Source: Thermoleophilales bacterium
GTDB lineage: Bacteria > Actinomycetota > Thermoleophilia > Solirubrobacterales > 70-9
Assembly: GCA_020636955.1 (NCBI GenBank)
Contig: JACJWY010000007.1
Span: forward strand, 1-64,000
DNA length: 64,000 nt
Direction: 5' to 3'
Part shown: positions 32,212 to 41,108 of the stretch, one piece after another
Layout: each line of letters begins with the position of its first letter
Numbering within the stretch: the stretch's first letter is position 1
Notes under the pieces: generated by a model
What the model was told of the DNA's origin: nothing
What the model saw: only the letters and a program-made list of their open reading frames with translations
Databases searched by the model: none
Translations under genes and position numbers: made by a program

Positions 32212-34839
32212 ATGAAGTCGGCGGAGATCCGGGAGACATATCTGTCTTATTTCGAGCAGCGGGGGCACCGTCGCATGGCTTCCGCGTCGCTGGTCCCTCC
32301 GCCCGAGGACACCTCGACCCTGCTTACGGTCGCCGGGATGCAGCCTTTCAAGCCCTATTTTCTCGGCCGCGAAACACCGCCGGCCAGCCGCCTTACGTCC
32401 AGTCAGACCTGTTTCCGGACCCCCGACATCGAAGAGGTCGGCAAGACCCTCCGGCACCTCACCTTCTTCGAGATGCTCGGCAATTTCAGCTTCGGCGACT
32501 ACTTCAAGGAAGAAGCGATCCCTTTCGGCTGGCAGCTCTCCACCGAGGGTTTCGGATTCGACCCCGAACAGATCTGGATAACAGTTTTCGGCGGTGACGA
32601 GGAACTCGGTCTCGGGCCGGATGAGGAGGCGATCGAAATCTGGAAGGGCCTCGGCGTCCCCGACGAGCGGATCGTGAAATTGCCGCGATCGGAGAACTTC
32701 TGGCAGGGCGGGGCGACCGGTCCCTGTGGTCCCTGCTCCGAGATGTATCTGGACCGGGGCCTTGACTTCGGCTCCGGGGATGACCGTCCCGGGGATGACA
32801 GCGACCGCTTCCTCGAGTACTGGAACCACGTCTTCATGAGCTACGACCAGTCCGACGACGGCAAGCTGACCCCGCTGCCGAAGAAGAACATCGACACCGG
32901 AATGGGCCTCGAGCGGATGGCTGCCATTCTCCAGGGAGTCGACTCGGTCTATGACACCGACCTTTTCCGGCCGCTGATCGGCCTGGCCGAGGATAAGTCA
33001 GGCCTGAAGTACGGCGAGGATGACGCGGTGACCCGGGCGATGCGGGTGATCAGCGACCACAGCCGCGGCATGACCTTCCTGCTCGCCGCAGGCGTCGTTC
33101 CCTCGAACGAGGATCGCGGCTACGTACTCAGACGGGTTATGCGACGGGCGATCCAGCGAGGCAGGGCGATCGGCCTCGAGGGTTCCTGGCTCGGTGACTT
33201 CACCGATCTAACGGTCGAGATGATGGGTGACGCCCATCCGCAGGTGGCTGCCGAACGGGACCGGATCGACCGCTGGGTCAGGGCGGAAGAAGAGAGCTTC
33301 GGACGTACCCTCGATCGCGGCACCGCTCTGCTCGAGGAACTGGTCGATGAGGCCCTGAGCGAGAAGAACTCCTGGATCAGCGCCGACGATGCGTTCAGGC
33401 TGCACGACACCTTCGGCTTCCCCTATGACCTGACCCGCGAGATGGTCGAGGAGCGGGGCCTTTCGGTTGACGATCAGGGCTTCGAGGAGCTGATGGAGCA
33501 GCAGCGGAACCAGTCCCGCAGCAACGCGGGCGGCGGATCCGGCGGCGGGGACCGGCACCAGCGGATCCTGGCCTTCGCGGGCCAGGGTGCGGAGTCCGAG
33601 TTCGTTGGTTACGAGTACCTGCGCTCGGAAACCGGAATCGGTGCGCTCGAAGCCGCAAACGGGACGGCACTCGCCAAGCTCGAGCAAAGCCCCTTCTACG
33701 CGGAAGGCGGCGGACAGGTCGCCGACACCGGCCGGCTTATCTGGGGCGGCGGTCAGGTCGAGGTTGCGGACGTGATCAGGGTTGGTGACGATCAGGTTCT
33801 CGAGCTGAAGCCGACGGGCGAAGGTGAAGGCTCCTGGCCGCCGGCCGGTACAACGGTCGAAGCATTGGTGGACCGGGAGGCCAGATTCCGGACCATGCGC
33901 AACCACACCGCGACGCATTTGCTTCACGCCGCCCTGCGCGAACGGCTCGGCACCCATGTCCACCAGGCGGGCTCGTCGGTGCGGCCGGACAAGCTTCGCT
34001 TCGACTTTTCCCACGGCGAGGCGATGAGCCCGGATGACATCGCCTGGGTCGAGGACAGGGTCAACGGCTGGATCAAGGACGGCGACCCCGTCCGTTGGAT
34101 GATCATGGAAAAGCCGGAGGCAGAAAAGCTGGGGGCCATGGCTCTCTTCGGTGAGAAATACGGCGACCTGGTCCGCGTGGTCGAGGTCGAGAACGTCTCC
34201 AGGGAGCTCTGTGGCGGCACCCATGTGGACAACACTGCCGAGATCGGAATCTTCAAGATCGTCCACGAGAGCTCTTCCGCGGCGAATGTCCGGCGGATCG
34301 AGGCGATCACCGGACCAGACGCCATCGACTGGTTCCGTGACCGCGCATCCGAGCTGAACGAGGTCGGGCACCTGCTCGGCGACGCCCGGGATCCGGTTCG
34401 TGCGGCACGGGATGCCTCGGAGAAGTTGAGCGCTGCCAGCGAGGGCGCCAAGCAGGCCGCCCGGCAACAGCAGGGGCAGCTGGCGACGGAGCTGGCTGGC
34501 AAGGTCGAAGAGGTGGGCGGCTTCAGCGTGGTCGTGGCGGAAGTGCCGCTCGGGAACCCGAAGGAAATCCTTCAGATCGCCAAACAGGTTCAGGGATCAT
34601 CCGGGGCCAGCGCCGTGCTGGCCGGAGCGGATCCTGAATCTGGAAAGGTCGGAATGGTCGCCCTGCTCACGGCTGAGCATGCGTCGAAGGCCTCGGCCCG
34701 TGACCTGATCAGAGCCTCGGCCCCGAAGATCGGTGGCGGGGGTGGCGGCAGCGACGAGATGGCTCAGGCCGGAGGGAAGAACGCCGACGGGGTCGCCGAA
34801 GCGCTGACCGCGGCCCGTCAGTATCTGGAGACCCGGTAG
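32212..34839 (+). CDS. alaS: Alanyl-tRNA synthetase
   Basis: 875-residue class II synthetase with all domains. The catalytic core has RGHRRMASASLVPP, TFFEMLGNFSFGDYFKEEAI and GMGLERMAAILQG. The editing domain has the zinc motif RNHTATHLLHAAL near 563-575 and CGGTHVDNTAEIG near 668-680, so mischarged Ser/Gly can be cleared. The C-Ala domain ends with a Gly-rich stretch (IGGGGGGSDEMAQAGGK) for tRNA binding. Length is typical. It lies in the order mnmA-alaS-ruvX-mltG-aroE, close to the alaS-ruvX-mltG order of many Gram-positive bacteria. Confidence 0.97.
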   Translation: MKSAEIRETYLSYFEQRGHRRMASASLVPPPEDTSTLLTVAGMQPFKPYFLGRETPPASRLTSSQTCFRTPDIEEVGKTLRHLTFFEMLGNFSFGDYFKEEAIPFGWQLSTEGFGFDPEQIWITVFGGDEELGLGPDEEAIEIWKGLGVPDERIVKLPRSENFWQGGATGPCGPCSEMYLDRGLDFGSGDDRPGDDSDRFLEYWNHVFMSYDQSDDGKLTPLPKKNIDTGMGLERMAAILQGVDSVYDTDLFRPLIGLAEDKSGLKYGEDDAVTRAMRVISDHSRGMTFLLAAGVVPSNEDRGYVLRRVMRRAIQRGRAIGLEGSWLGDFTDLTVEMMGDAHPQVAAERDRIDRWVRAEEESFGRTLDRGTALLEELVDEALSEKNSWISADDAFRLHDTFGFPYDLTREMVEERGLSVDDQGFEELMEQQRNQSRSNAGGGSGGGDRHQRILAFAGQGAESEFVGYEYLRSETGIGALEAANGTALAKLEQSPFYAEGGGQVADTGRLIWGGGQVEVADVIRVGDDQVLELKPTGEGEGSWPPAGTTVEALVDREARFRTMRNHTATHLLHAALRERLGTHVHQAGSSVRPDKLRFDFSHGEAMSPDDIAWVEDRVNGWIKDGDPVRWMIMEKPEAEKLGAMALFGEKYGDLVRVVEVENVSRELCGGTHVDNTAEIGIFKIVHESSSAANVRRIEAITGPDAIDWFRDRASELNEVGHLLGDARDPVRAARDASEKLSAASEGAKQAARQQQGQLATELAGKVEEVGGFSVVVAEVPLGNPKEILQIAKQVQGSSGASAVLAGADPESGKVGMVALLTAEHASKASARDLIRASAPKIGGGGGGSDEMAQAGGKNADGVAEALTAARQYLETR

Positions 34840-34862
34840 TTGCTTTCGGAGCTTGCCAGCTG

Positions 34863-35282
34863 ATGCGGATCCTGGCCCTGGACTACGGCACCGCCAGAAT
34901 CGGCTGCGCGATATCCGATCCAACCGGCACCCTGGCCACACCGATCGCCGCGATCGAGCCGCCTGAAGTGGCCGAGGTCGCCAGGGTCGCAGGGGAAAGG
35001 GAAGCGGGGAAGATCGTGGTCGGGCTGCCGGTTTCCCTATCCGGGGAGGACTCCGGGCAGACGGCGTTGACCAGAACCTTCGCAAGCGAACTTGGCGAGA
35101 GGGTCGAAGTCCCGGTTGAAACCTGGGACGAGCGCTTCACCACCCGGATGGCCGCGCAGACCCGTCGCGATACAGGCGCGGGGTCGGCCGAGGATTCGAT
35201 CGCGGCGGCGCATCTCCTGGAGAGCTACCTCCAGGCAACGCAGGCCGGCGATCCAGAGACCGGCGGGGAGGAAGAGGCTTGA
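34863..35282 (+). CDS. ruvX: RuvX/YqgF Holliday-junction-resolvase-like nuclease
   Basis: 139-residue RNase H-fold protein of the YqgF family, implicated in 16S rRNA 5'-end processing and proposed as a Holliday junction resolvase. It begins LALDYGTARIGCAISD, with the first catalytic Asp. IVVGLPVSLSGEDSGQT is the conserved centre, and WDERFTTRMA plus the later D in AEDSIAAAHLLESYL supply the remaining acidic residues. It is placed between alaS and mltG; its stop overlaps the TTG of mltG. Confidence 0.93.
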   Translation: MRILALDYGTARIGCAISDPTGTLATPIAAIEPPEVAEVARVAGEREAGKIVVGLPVSLSGEDSGQTALTRTFASELGERVEVPVETWDERFTTRMAAQTRRDTGAGSAEDSIAAAHLLESYLQATQAGDPETGGEEEA

Positions 35283-36553
35283 GCGACCGCTGGTTCGATG
35301 ATCTGCCGGAACATGATCCGAACGACCCGGAGGCGGTTGAGCGAGCCCTGAGGCGCCAGGAGCGGGCAACCCGGCGCCAGCAGGATTCTGGCGGCAAGAA
35401 GAGCCGCAAACCGGTACTCGGTGCTCGCTCGGGCGACCGAAAATCCCTTGGATCGGGGCGCGGACCGGGAAACCGCGGGTTGCGGCGCAAGTCCGGAACC
35501 GGAGGGCCACGGACCGGACGCATCGTGGCCGCAGGGTTGGGCGCGGCCGGCCTGATCATCGTGGTCTGGTTTCTCTTCGCGCTTTTCCAGCCATTCAAGG
35601 GCGACGGTGACGGGGAACCGTTTCCGTTGAACGTTCCGGCCGGGGACAGCGTCGGTCAGATCGGCGACCTGCTGGCCGACCGCGGGATCATCTCCAACTC
35701 GACCCTGTTCGAGGTTCGCGCCACTCTTTCCGGCAAGCGCGGAGACCTGAACCACGGGGTCCACCAGTTCCGCGAGAACATGTCCTATTCCTCCGCCATC
35801 GACGAACTGACCAGGACCACTTCAAAGCGCACCATCACGGTGACGATCCCGGAAGGCCTCAGCCGGTCGGAAACTGCGGCGGTGGTAAAGGCGGCCGGCA
35901 TTCCGGGCGATTACATGGCCGCTACGGTCAAGGTTAAGGGCTTCAATCCGAACGATTACGGCGCGCAGGGCCGGGCAGAAAATCTCGAAGGGTTCCTTTT
36001 CCCCGCGACCTACGAACTGAAGTCCACCGCCGACGTCGAGGATCTGGTGGCCGAACAGCTCCAGGCCTTCAAGGACAACATCGCCGGGGTCAACATGAAG
36101 TACGCCAAGTCGAAGAACCTGACCACCTATGACGTCTTGACCATCGCCTCGATGATCGAGAGGGAAGTATCGGTGCCGAAGGAACGGAAACTGGTCGCGG
36201 CAGTGATCTACAACCGCCTGAAGATGGGCGAGCCCCTGGGGATCGACGCAACGATCAGGTTCGCCCTGGACAACTGGACCGAGCCGCTGACCGAATCCGA
36301 CCTGGAGACCGATTCGCCTTACAACACCCGGACCAATCAGGGGCTTCCGCCGGGACCGATCGGCAATCCCGGCCTGGCCTCGATTCAGGCCGCGGCCCAT
36401 CCCGCAGACAGCGATGTCTGGCTTTACGTTGTCAAGCCCGGGACCTGCGGCGAGCATGTCTTCTCTTCAACGCTGGCCGAACACAACCGGAACGTCGCCA
36501 AGTACGAGGCAGCCCAGGCCGCGGCGGGCGGCTCGCCCACCGATTGCGGATGA
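35279..36553 (+). CDS. mltG: Endolytic murein transglycosylase MltG
   Basis: 424-residue membrane-bound lytic transglycosylase that cleaves nascent peptidoglycan strands and sets their length. The first ~80 residues are a charged cytoplasmic tail rich in Arg/Gly, then one TM helix (residues ~83-103, ending LFALFQPF). The LysM-like part (VPAGDSVGQIGDLLADRGII) and YceG domain follow, with catalytic Glu in IASMIEREVSVPKER. NTRTNQGLPPGPIGNPGLASIQAAAHPA is the diagnostic C-terminal block. Starts with TTG overlapping the ruvX stop. Confidence 0.94.
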   Translation: MSDRWFDDLPEHDPNDPEAVERALRRQERATRRQQDSGGKKSRKPVLGARSGDRKSLGSGRGPGNRGLRRKSGTGGPRTGRIVAAGLGAAGLIIVVWFLFALFQPFKGDGDGEPFPLNVPAGDSVGQIGDLLADRGIISNSTLFEVRATLSGKRGDLNHGVHQFRENMSYSSAIDELTRTTSKRTITVTIPEGLSRSETAAVVKAAGIPGDYMAATVKVKGFNPNDYGAQGRAENLEGFLFPATYELKSTADVEDLVAEQLQAFKDNIAGVNMKYAKSKNLTTYDVLTIASMIEREVSVPKERKLVAAVIYNRLKMGEPLGIDATIRFALDNWTEPLTESDLETDSPYNTRTNQGLPPGPIGNPGLASIQAAAHPADSDVWLYVVKPGTCGEHVFSSTLAEHNRNVAKYEAAQAAAGGSPTDCG

Positions 36554-36572
36554 CGGCGGGAAGCACGGAAGC

Positions 36573-37412
36573 ATGAATCCGGAACCCGCCACCCGACTCG
36601 CGGTTCTCGGACACCCGGTTTCGCATTCGCGCTCGCCCGCGATGCAGAATGCTGCTCTCGCCGCAGTGGGTCTGGAGGACTGGGATTACGAAGCAATCGA
36701 TGTGGTTCCGGAGGAATTCGCGTTGCTGGTGCGTGAGCTGCCGGAGCGCGGCTTTCTCGGGGCCAACGTCACGGTCCCGCACAAGGAGGCGGCCCTGGCG
36801 GTCGCCGACCAGGCATCGGAGGCGGCGCGGGCAATCGGCGCCGCTAACACCCTCAGCTTCTCGAAGGGGCTGGTCAGGGCGGAGAACACCGACGCACCCG
36901 GGCTCATCGACGCGCTAACCGACGATCCGGGTACGCCGGCCGCGAACCTGACCGGCGCCCGCGCGCTCGTTCTGGGAGCAGGCGGAGCGGGCAGGGCGGT
37001 GGTCTGGGCACTGGCCGGCGAGGGCATGACGGTCATGCTCTGGAACCGCACGCGGTCAAAGGCCGAGGACCTGGCGGCTCGGCTCGGGGTCGAAGTCATC
37101 CCCTCCGACCAGCATGGATCGATCGATCCGGGTCCATTCGAGGTGATCGTCAACGCTTCGGCCGCCGGTCTGGGCGGAGAAGATGCTCTGGCTCACCTGC
37201 CGCTGGACCAGGGAGGCTTTCGCCCCGGGCAGACCGTGGTCGACATGGTCTACGGAGAGATGGAGGGAGCCTTGATCGCCGCCGCCCGGCAGGACGGTGC
37301 CCGCACGATCGATGGTCTCGAGGTGCTGGTCCGGCAAGGCGCCCGTTCGTTCGAGATCTGGACCGGCATGAAGCCGGATCTCGAAACTATGCGTCAGGCC
37401 GCCCGGGCCTGA
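36573..37412 (+). CDS. aroE: Shikimate dehydrogenase
   Basis: 279-residue NADP-dependent enzyme reducing 3-dehydroshikimate to shikimate. The substrate site has VSHSRSPAMQNAAL (two Ser) and NVTVPHKEAAL with the catalytic Lys. The cofactor motif is VLGAGGAGRAVVWAL, followed by NRTRSKAEDLA, which fits NADP. The terminal motif is GLEVLVRQGARSFEIWTG. It follows mltG by 19 nt and opens the group of shikimate genes in this region. Confidence 0.95.
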   Translation: MNPEPATRLAVLGHPVSHSRSPAMQNAALAAVGLEDWDYEAIDVVPEEFALLVRELPERGFLGANVTVPHKEAALAVADQASEAARAIGAANTLSFSKGLVRAENTDAPGLIDALTDDPGTPAANLTGARALVLGAGGAGRAVVWALAGEGMTVMLWNRTRSKAEDLAARLGVEVIPSDQHGSIDPGPFEVIVNASAAGLGGEDALAHLPLDQGGFRPGQTVVDMVYGEMEGALIAAARQDGARTIDGLEVLVRQGARSFEIWTGMKPDLETMRQAARA

Positions 37413-37419
37413 AAATTCT

Positions 37420-37872
37420 TCAGGGACCGGTGACGATCACCGCGCGCGGTTTCTCTCCGGGGGCGCGGACCTGAAACCGGTCAGCCTTCAGGGGGAGGAT
37501 CACATCAAAAACGGCAGGGGCAAAGCGGTCGGCGAAACCGGTCAGCCCAAGTCCCTCGATTTCGACGTCTGCGCCGCGGCTCGTCTTGACGGTGAGGATC
37601 AGTCGTTGACCTGGTCTGGCATTCACCTGTTCGGGCCTGTTTGCTTCCATATTCACGGTGGCGTATTCGGTGCGGTCACTAACCGGCGCAGATTCAGTCC
37701 CGTTCGACTCCCCGGACTTTGCCTTCGTTTGCGTTTCGCCCGTTGTGCCGGTAACCGACTGTTCGGGCGAGGAATCGTTTCGCTGCGGTTCCGGGATCAC
37801 AAACGCGATCACCGAAGATATCCCCAGCAGAATCAGCATGATTATCAGTAGTCGACGGGCGGCCAAGTGCAT
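37420..37872 (-). CDS. Membrane-anchored exported protein, unknown
   Basis: 150-residue protein with an N-terminal TM anchor (LLIIMLILLGISSVIAFVI, residues ~8-26), a disordered Ser/Thr/Glu linker (~30-65) and a small C-terminal beta-rich domain (PEQVNARPGQRLILTVKTSRGADVEIEGLGL...DRFQVRAPGEKPRAVIVTGP) reminiscent of a cupredoxin-like sandwich without visible copper ligands. It sits between aroE and aroC in the opposite direction. No function is assigned. Confidence 0.6.
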   Translation of the reverse strand: MHLAARRLLIIMLILLGISSVIAFVIPEPQRNDSSPEQSVTGTTGETQTKAKSGESNGTESAPVSDRTEYATVNMEANRPEQVNARPGQRLILTVKTSRGADVEIEGLGLTGFADRFAPAVFDVILPLKADRFQVRAPGEKPRAVIVTGP

Positions 37873-37921
37873 GCGCCCGACCCCGGTTTGGTTGAGACAG
37901 CGTCGGGCGGGCGGTTCTCAA

Positions 37922-37927
37922 TAGCCT
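37922..37927 (+). promoter_or_regulatory. -10 box TAGCCT
   Basis: TAGCCT ends 10 nt before the ATG at 37938 of aroC, giving aroC-aroKB-aroQ-M24 their own promoter. Confidence 0.45.
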
Positions 37928-37937
37928 AGAAGCCCCA

Positions 37938-39098
37938 ATGAGTTTTCGATTCACAACCGCTGGCGAGTCCCACGGCCCGGGCCTGGTGACGATCGTCGAA
38001 GGGCTCCCGGCCGGTCTCGAACTGGACCGCGAGGCGCTGGACCGGGACATGGCCCGCCGTCAGCTCGGTCATGGTCGCGGGGGCCGGATGAAGATCGAGA
38101 CCGATCGGGTCGAGATCCGGGCAGGGGTCCGTCACGGGTTCACGATGGGCGGGCCGGTAGCGGCGCTGGTCGCCAACAAGGACTACAAGAACTGGGACGA
38201 GCGGATGAACCCCTGGCCGATCGAGGGAGAGATCCCGCCGGTCACCATGCCTCGCCCCGGTCATGCCGACCTGGTCGGGATGTGGAAGTACAAGCACGAC
38301 GACCTCCGGCCCATCCTCGAGCGGGCAAGTGCGCGCGAGACTGCCGCCCGCGTCGCGGCCGGTTCGATCGCCAGGGCCTTTCTGACCGCGGTCGGCGTGA
38401 CCGTGCGCAGCCATGTAACCCAGATCGGATCGGTCGTCGCGCCGGAGCGGGATGATCTTGAACCAGAGGATTTCGAGGGGGTCGATGACGATTCCGTTCG
38501 CTGCCTGGATCCCGATACATCGGCCGCGATGGTCGAGGAGATCAATGTGCTCCGCAAGAAGAACGAGAGTCTGGGCGGCACCTTCGAGGTGCGGGTCTTC
38601 GGCCTGGTTCCGGGTCTCGGCGGTCATATCTCGTGGGAAGACCGGCTCGACGGTCGCCTCGCCCAGGCGATCTGCTCGATCCAGTCGATCAAGGGCGTTT
38701 CGATCGGCCAGGCCTGGGACGTAGCCGGTCGGCCGGGATCCGAAGCCCACGACGAGATTTTCTATTCCGAGGAGCGGGGCTACTACCGGGAGACCAATCA
38801 TGCCGGCGGCCTCGAAGGCGGAATGACCAATGGTATGCCGCTATCGGTGCGGGCGGCAATCAAGCCGATCTCGACCATGACCAAGCCGCTGCGTTCGGTC
38901 GACACGGCAACCAGGGAGCCCGCCCAGGCCCACAAGGAACGGACCGACTCGACCGTCGTCCCGGCGGCTGCCGTGGTCGGTGAAGCGATGATCTGCCTGG
39001 CTATGGTGAAGGCCTACCGGGAGAAGTTCGGCGGCGATCACATGGATGACGTACTGGCCGCGATCGACGCCTACAAAGAGCGAATCGGCTGGCGATGA
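37938..39098 (+). CDS. aroC: Chorismate synthase
   Basis: 386-residue FMN-dependent enzyme forming chorismate from EPSP. The start FRFTTAGESHGPGLV, RRQLGHGRGGRMKIE and the C-terminal GGLEGGMTNGMPLSVRAAIKPI are signatures of the family, as is RSVDTATREPAQAHKERTDSTVVPAAAVVGEAM. Length is normal. It begins a compact shikimate operon; ATGA overlap couples it to the aroK-aroB fusion. Confidence 0.97.
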   Translation: MSFRFTTAGESHGPGLVTIVEGLPAGLELDREALDRDMARRQLGHGRGGRMKIETDRVEIRAGVRHGFTMGGPVAALVANKDYKNWDERMNPWPIEGEIPPVTMPRPGHADLVGMWKYKHDDLRPILERASARETAARVAAGSIARAFLTAVGVTVRSHVTQIGSVVAPERDDLEPEDFEGVDDDSVRCLDPDTSAAMVEEINVLRKKNESLGGTFEVRVFGLVPGLGGHISWEDRLDGRLAQAICSIQSIKGVSIGQAWDVAGRPGSEAHDEIFYSEERGYYRETNHAGGLEGGMTNGMPLSVRAAIKPISTMTKPLRSVDTATREPAQAHKERTDSTVVPAAAVVGEAMICLAMVKAYREKFGGDHMDDVLAAIDAYKERIGWR

Positions 39099-40642
39099 TC
39101 TGTCTGGTCGGGTTCATGGGCGCCGGCAAGTCGACGGCCCTGGTCGAACTCGCCGCACATGGGCTTCACAGCGTTGACGCCGACTCGTTGATCGAGGAGC
39201 GCGCAGGCCGGCCGATCGCCCGGATCTTCGAGACCGATGGCGAAGCTGCCTTTCGGGAACTCGAACAGGAAGTGGTGATCGGGGCCCTGGCCGATCCGTC
39301 GATCGACGTGCTCGCGCTGGGTGGCGGCGCCGTCGAGTCCGAGGGGATCCGCGAGGCGCTGGCGGTTGACGCCCACACAGTCGTCTGGCTTGAGATCGGC
39401 GCCGATTCAGCCTGGCGCCGGGTTCGTAACTCGAAGCGCCCCCTGGCCCGTGACGAATCGGCATTCCGGGCCCTGTTTGCTTCGCGACAGCCGCTTTACG
39501 AAGCGGTGGCGGATGCGATCCTGCCCGGCATTGCCCGCCGGATCTGGGACCGCGCATACGAGGCGGTGCGTGGCCTCGGGGATCTGCCGGAAGGAACGAG
39601 AATGTTCTGGGCCGAGAGCTCAGGCGGCGAGTACCCGGTCTACGTCGGGAGGGAACTGCTCGGATCCCCGCTTTTCCGGGAAGGCTCGGCAGCCCTGCCG
39701 GGGAGCGGGAGGTCCTTCTGCTTCACCGACGAAGCGGTGGGCCCGATCTACGGCGAGCGGCTCGGCGAGCTAGCCGGCATGTTCGCGGTGCCTCCCGGAG
39801 AGACGGCAAAGACGATGGTCCAGCTCGACCAATCGCTCCGGGAAATGGCCCGGGCCGGCGTGACCCGTGCGGATCGACTGATTGCCCTCGGCGGCGGAGT
39901 GGTCGGCGATCTGGCCGGTTTCGCCGCCCACACCTACCAGCGGGGCATCCCGGTGATCCAGGTGCCGACCAGCCTGGTCGCGCAGGTCGACTCGGCTTAC
40001 GGCGGCAAGACCGGGGTGGACCTGCCCGAGGGCAAGAACTACGTCGGCGCCTTCCATCTGCCTTCAGCGGTGGTCAGCGACGTTGACACCCTCGCGACGC
40101 TGCCCGAAGCCGAACTGACCGCTGGCATGGCCGAAGTGGTGAAGACCGCCCTGCTGGCCGGCGGCGGGCTCTGGGAAGAAGTCGCCGAACTCGAACCCGG
40201 AGAGATCCTGACCCGGGCTGATCTCGTCTTCGCCTGCGCCCGTTACAAGTGCTCGGTTGTTGCGGCCGACGAACGGGACACCGGCCTCAGGGCCCAGCTC
40301 AACCTCGGCCACACGGTCGGCCACGCGATCGAATCGGTCACCTCATACGAGCGCTACCGGCACGGCGAGGCGATCGCCCTCGGCTTGCTCGCAGCGCTGC
40401 GTCTTTCCGGTGCCAATTTGCTCCATGACGAGATCCGCGAGTGGAATCTGCGGCACGGCCTGCCGGTCGAGCTTGATCCTTCGATCGATCCCGCCGCGGT
40501 GGTCGAGGCGGTTCAATTCGACAAGAAGAAGACTTCGCGCGGAGTAGGCTTCGTGCTGTTGGAAGTCCCCGGAAAGCCCCTCATCGACCGGCCCGTTGCC
40601 GACGGCGACATTCTCGCTGCGGTCGAGGAGCTTCTCCCATGA
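39095..40642 (+). CDS. aroKB: Bifunctional shikimate kinase / 3-dehydroquinate synthase
   Basis: 515-residue fusion. Residues 1-160 are shikimate kinase: Walker A GFMGAGKST at 6-14, DADSLIEERAG for shikimate, FRELEQEVV and LALGGGAV. Residues ~175-515 are 3-dehydroquinate synthase: FTDEAVGPIYGERL, VTRADRLIALGGGVVGDLAGFAAHTYQRGIPVIQVPTSLVAQVDSAYGGKTGVD and the Zn-binding RAQLNLGHTVGHAIE and RHGEAIALG. The two enzymes catalyse non-consecutive steps (5 and 2) of the pathway. The fusion is known in several actinobacterial lineages. It is translationally coupled to aroC. Confidence 0.95.
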   Translation: MICLVGFMGAGKSTALVELAAHGLHSVDADSLIEERAGRPIARIFETDGEAAFRELEQEVVIGALADPSIDVLALGGGAVESEGIREALAVDAHTVVWLEIGADSAWRRVRNSKRPLARDESAFRALFASRQPLYEAVADAILPGIARRIWDRAYEAVRGLGDLPEGTRMFWAESSGGEYPVYVGRELLGSPLFREGSAALPGSGRSFCFTDEAVGPIYGERLGELAGMFAVPPGETAKTMVQLDQSLREMARAGVTRADRLIALGGGVVGDLAGFAAHTYQRGIPVIQVPTSLVAQVDSAYGGKTGVDLPEGKNYVGAFHLPSAVVSDVDTLATLPEAELTAGMAEVVKTALLAGGGLWEEVAELEPGEILTRADLVFACARYKCSVVAADERDTGLRAQLNLGHTVGHAIESVTSYERYRHGEAIALGLLAALRLSGANLLHDEIREWNLRHGLPVELDPSIDPAAVVEAVQFDKKKTSRGVGFVLLEVPGKPLIDRPVADGDILAAVEELLP

Positions 40643-40658
40643 ACCCGAAAGGCCACCG

Positions 40659-41108
40659 GTGAGCGCAGCCACGAACCGCATTGCCGTCCTCCACGGCGTC
40701 AACTTCGATGTGCTCGAAAAACGGAACCCCGATCTTTACGGCGGGCTCAGCCTGGCCGAACTCGAGTACCGGATTTCGGGCTTTGCCGGCGAACTCGGTC
40801 TCGAGCCGATCTTCTTCCAGTCGAACTCGGAGGCCGATTTCTGTGGCTACCTTCATCGCCTCGCCGAGACGGCGGACGGGGCGATCATCAACGCCGGCGC
40901 CTGGAGCCACTACAGCCGGGCGATCGGCGATGCCTACGGAGTCGATCCGGTTCCCGCGGTGGAGGTTCATCTTTCCGACGTCGAAAACCGTGACCAGTGG
41001 AGAAAAATCTCCGTGTTCGACGGCCTCGTCGAAGCGAAGATCTGCGGCAAGGGAGTGGACGGGTACCGCGAGGCCCTTGAGCTTCTCGCCGACCGGCTTG
41101 GCGTATGA
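40659..41108 (+). CDS. aroQ: Type II 3-dehydroquinate dehydratase, divergent
   Basis: 149-residue protein of the type II dehydroquinase family (dodecameric flavodoxin-like fold). Recognisable elements are the N-terminal HGVNFDVLEKRNPDLYGG (family form: NGPNLNLLGxREPxxYG, with catalytic Tyr kept), SNSEADFCGYLHRL, INAGAWSHYSRAIGDAY and PAVEVHLSDVENRDQWRKIS. Several normally conserved residues differ: the ARG-His pair of the FRHxS segment reads WRKIS and NPGAYTH reads NAGAWSH. Its place after aroC-aroKB strongly suggests the dehydratase step, but kinetics or specificity may have shifted. GTG start 16 nt after aroKB. Confidence 0.8.
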   Translation: MSAATNRIAVLHGVNFDVLEKRNPDLYGGLSLAELEYRISGFAGELGLEPIFFQSNSEADFCGYLHRLAETADGAIINAGAWSHYSRAIGDAYGVDPVPAVEVHLSDVENRDQWRKISVFDGLVEAKICGKGVDGYREALELLADRLGV

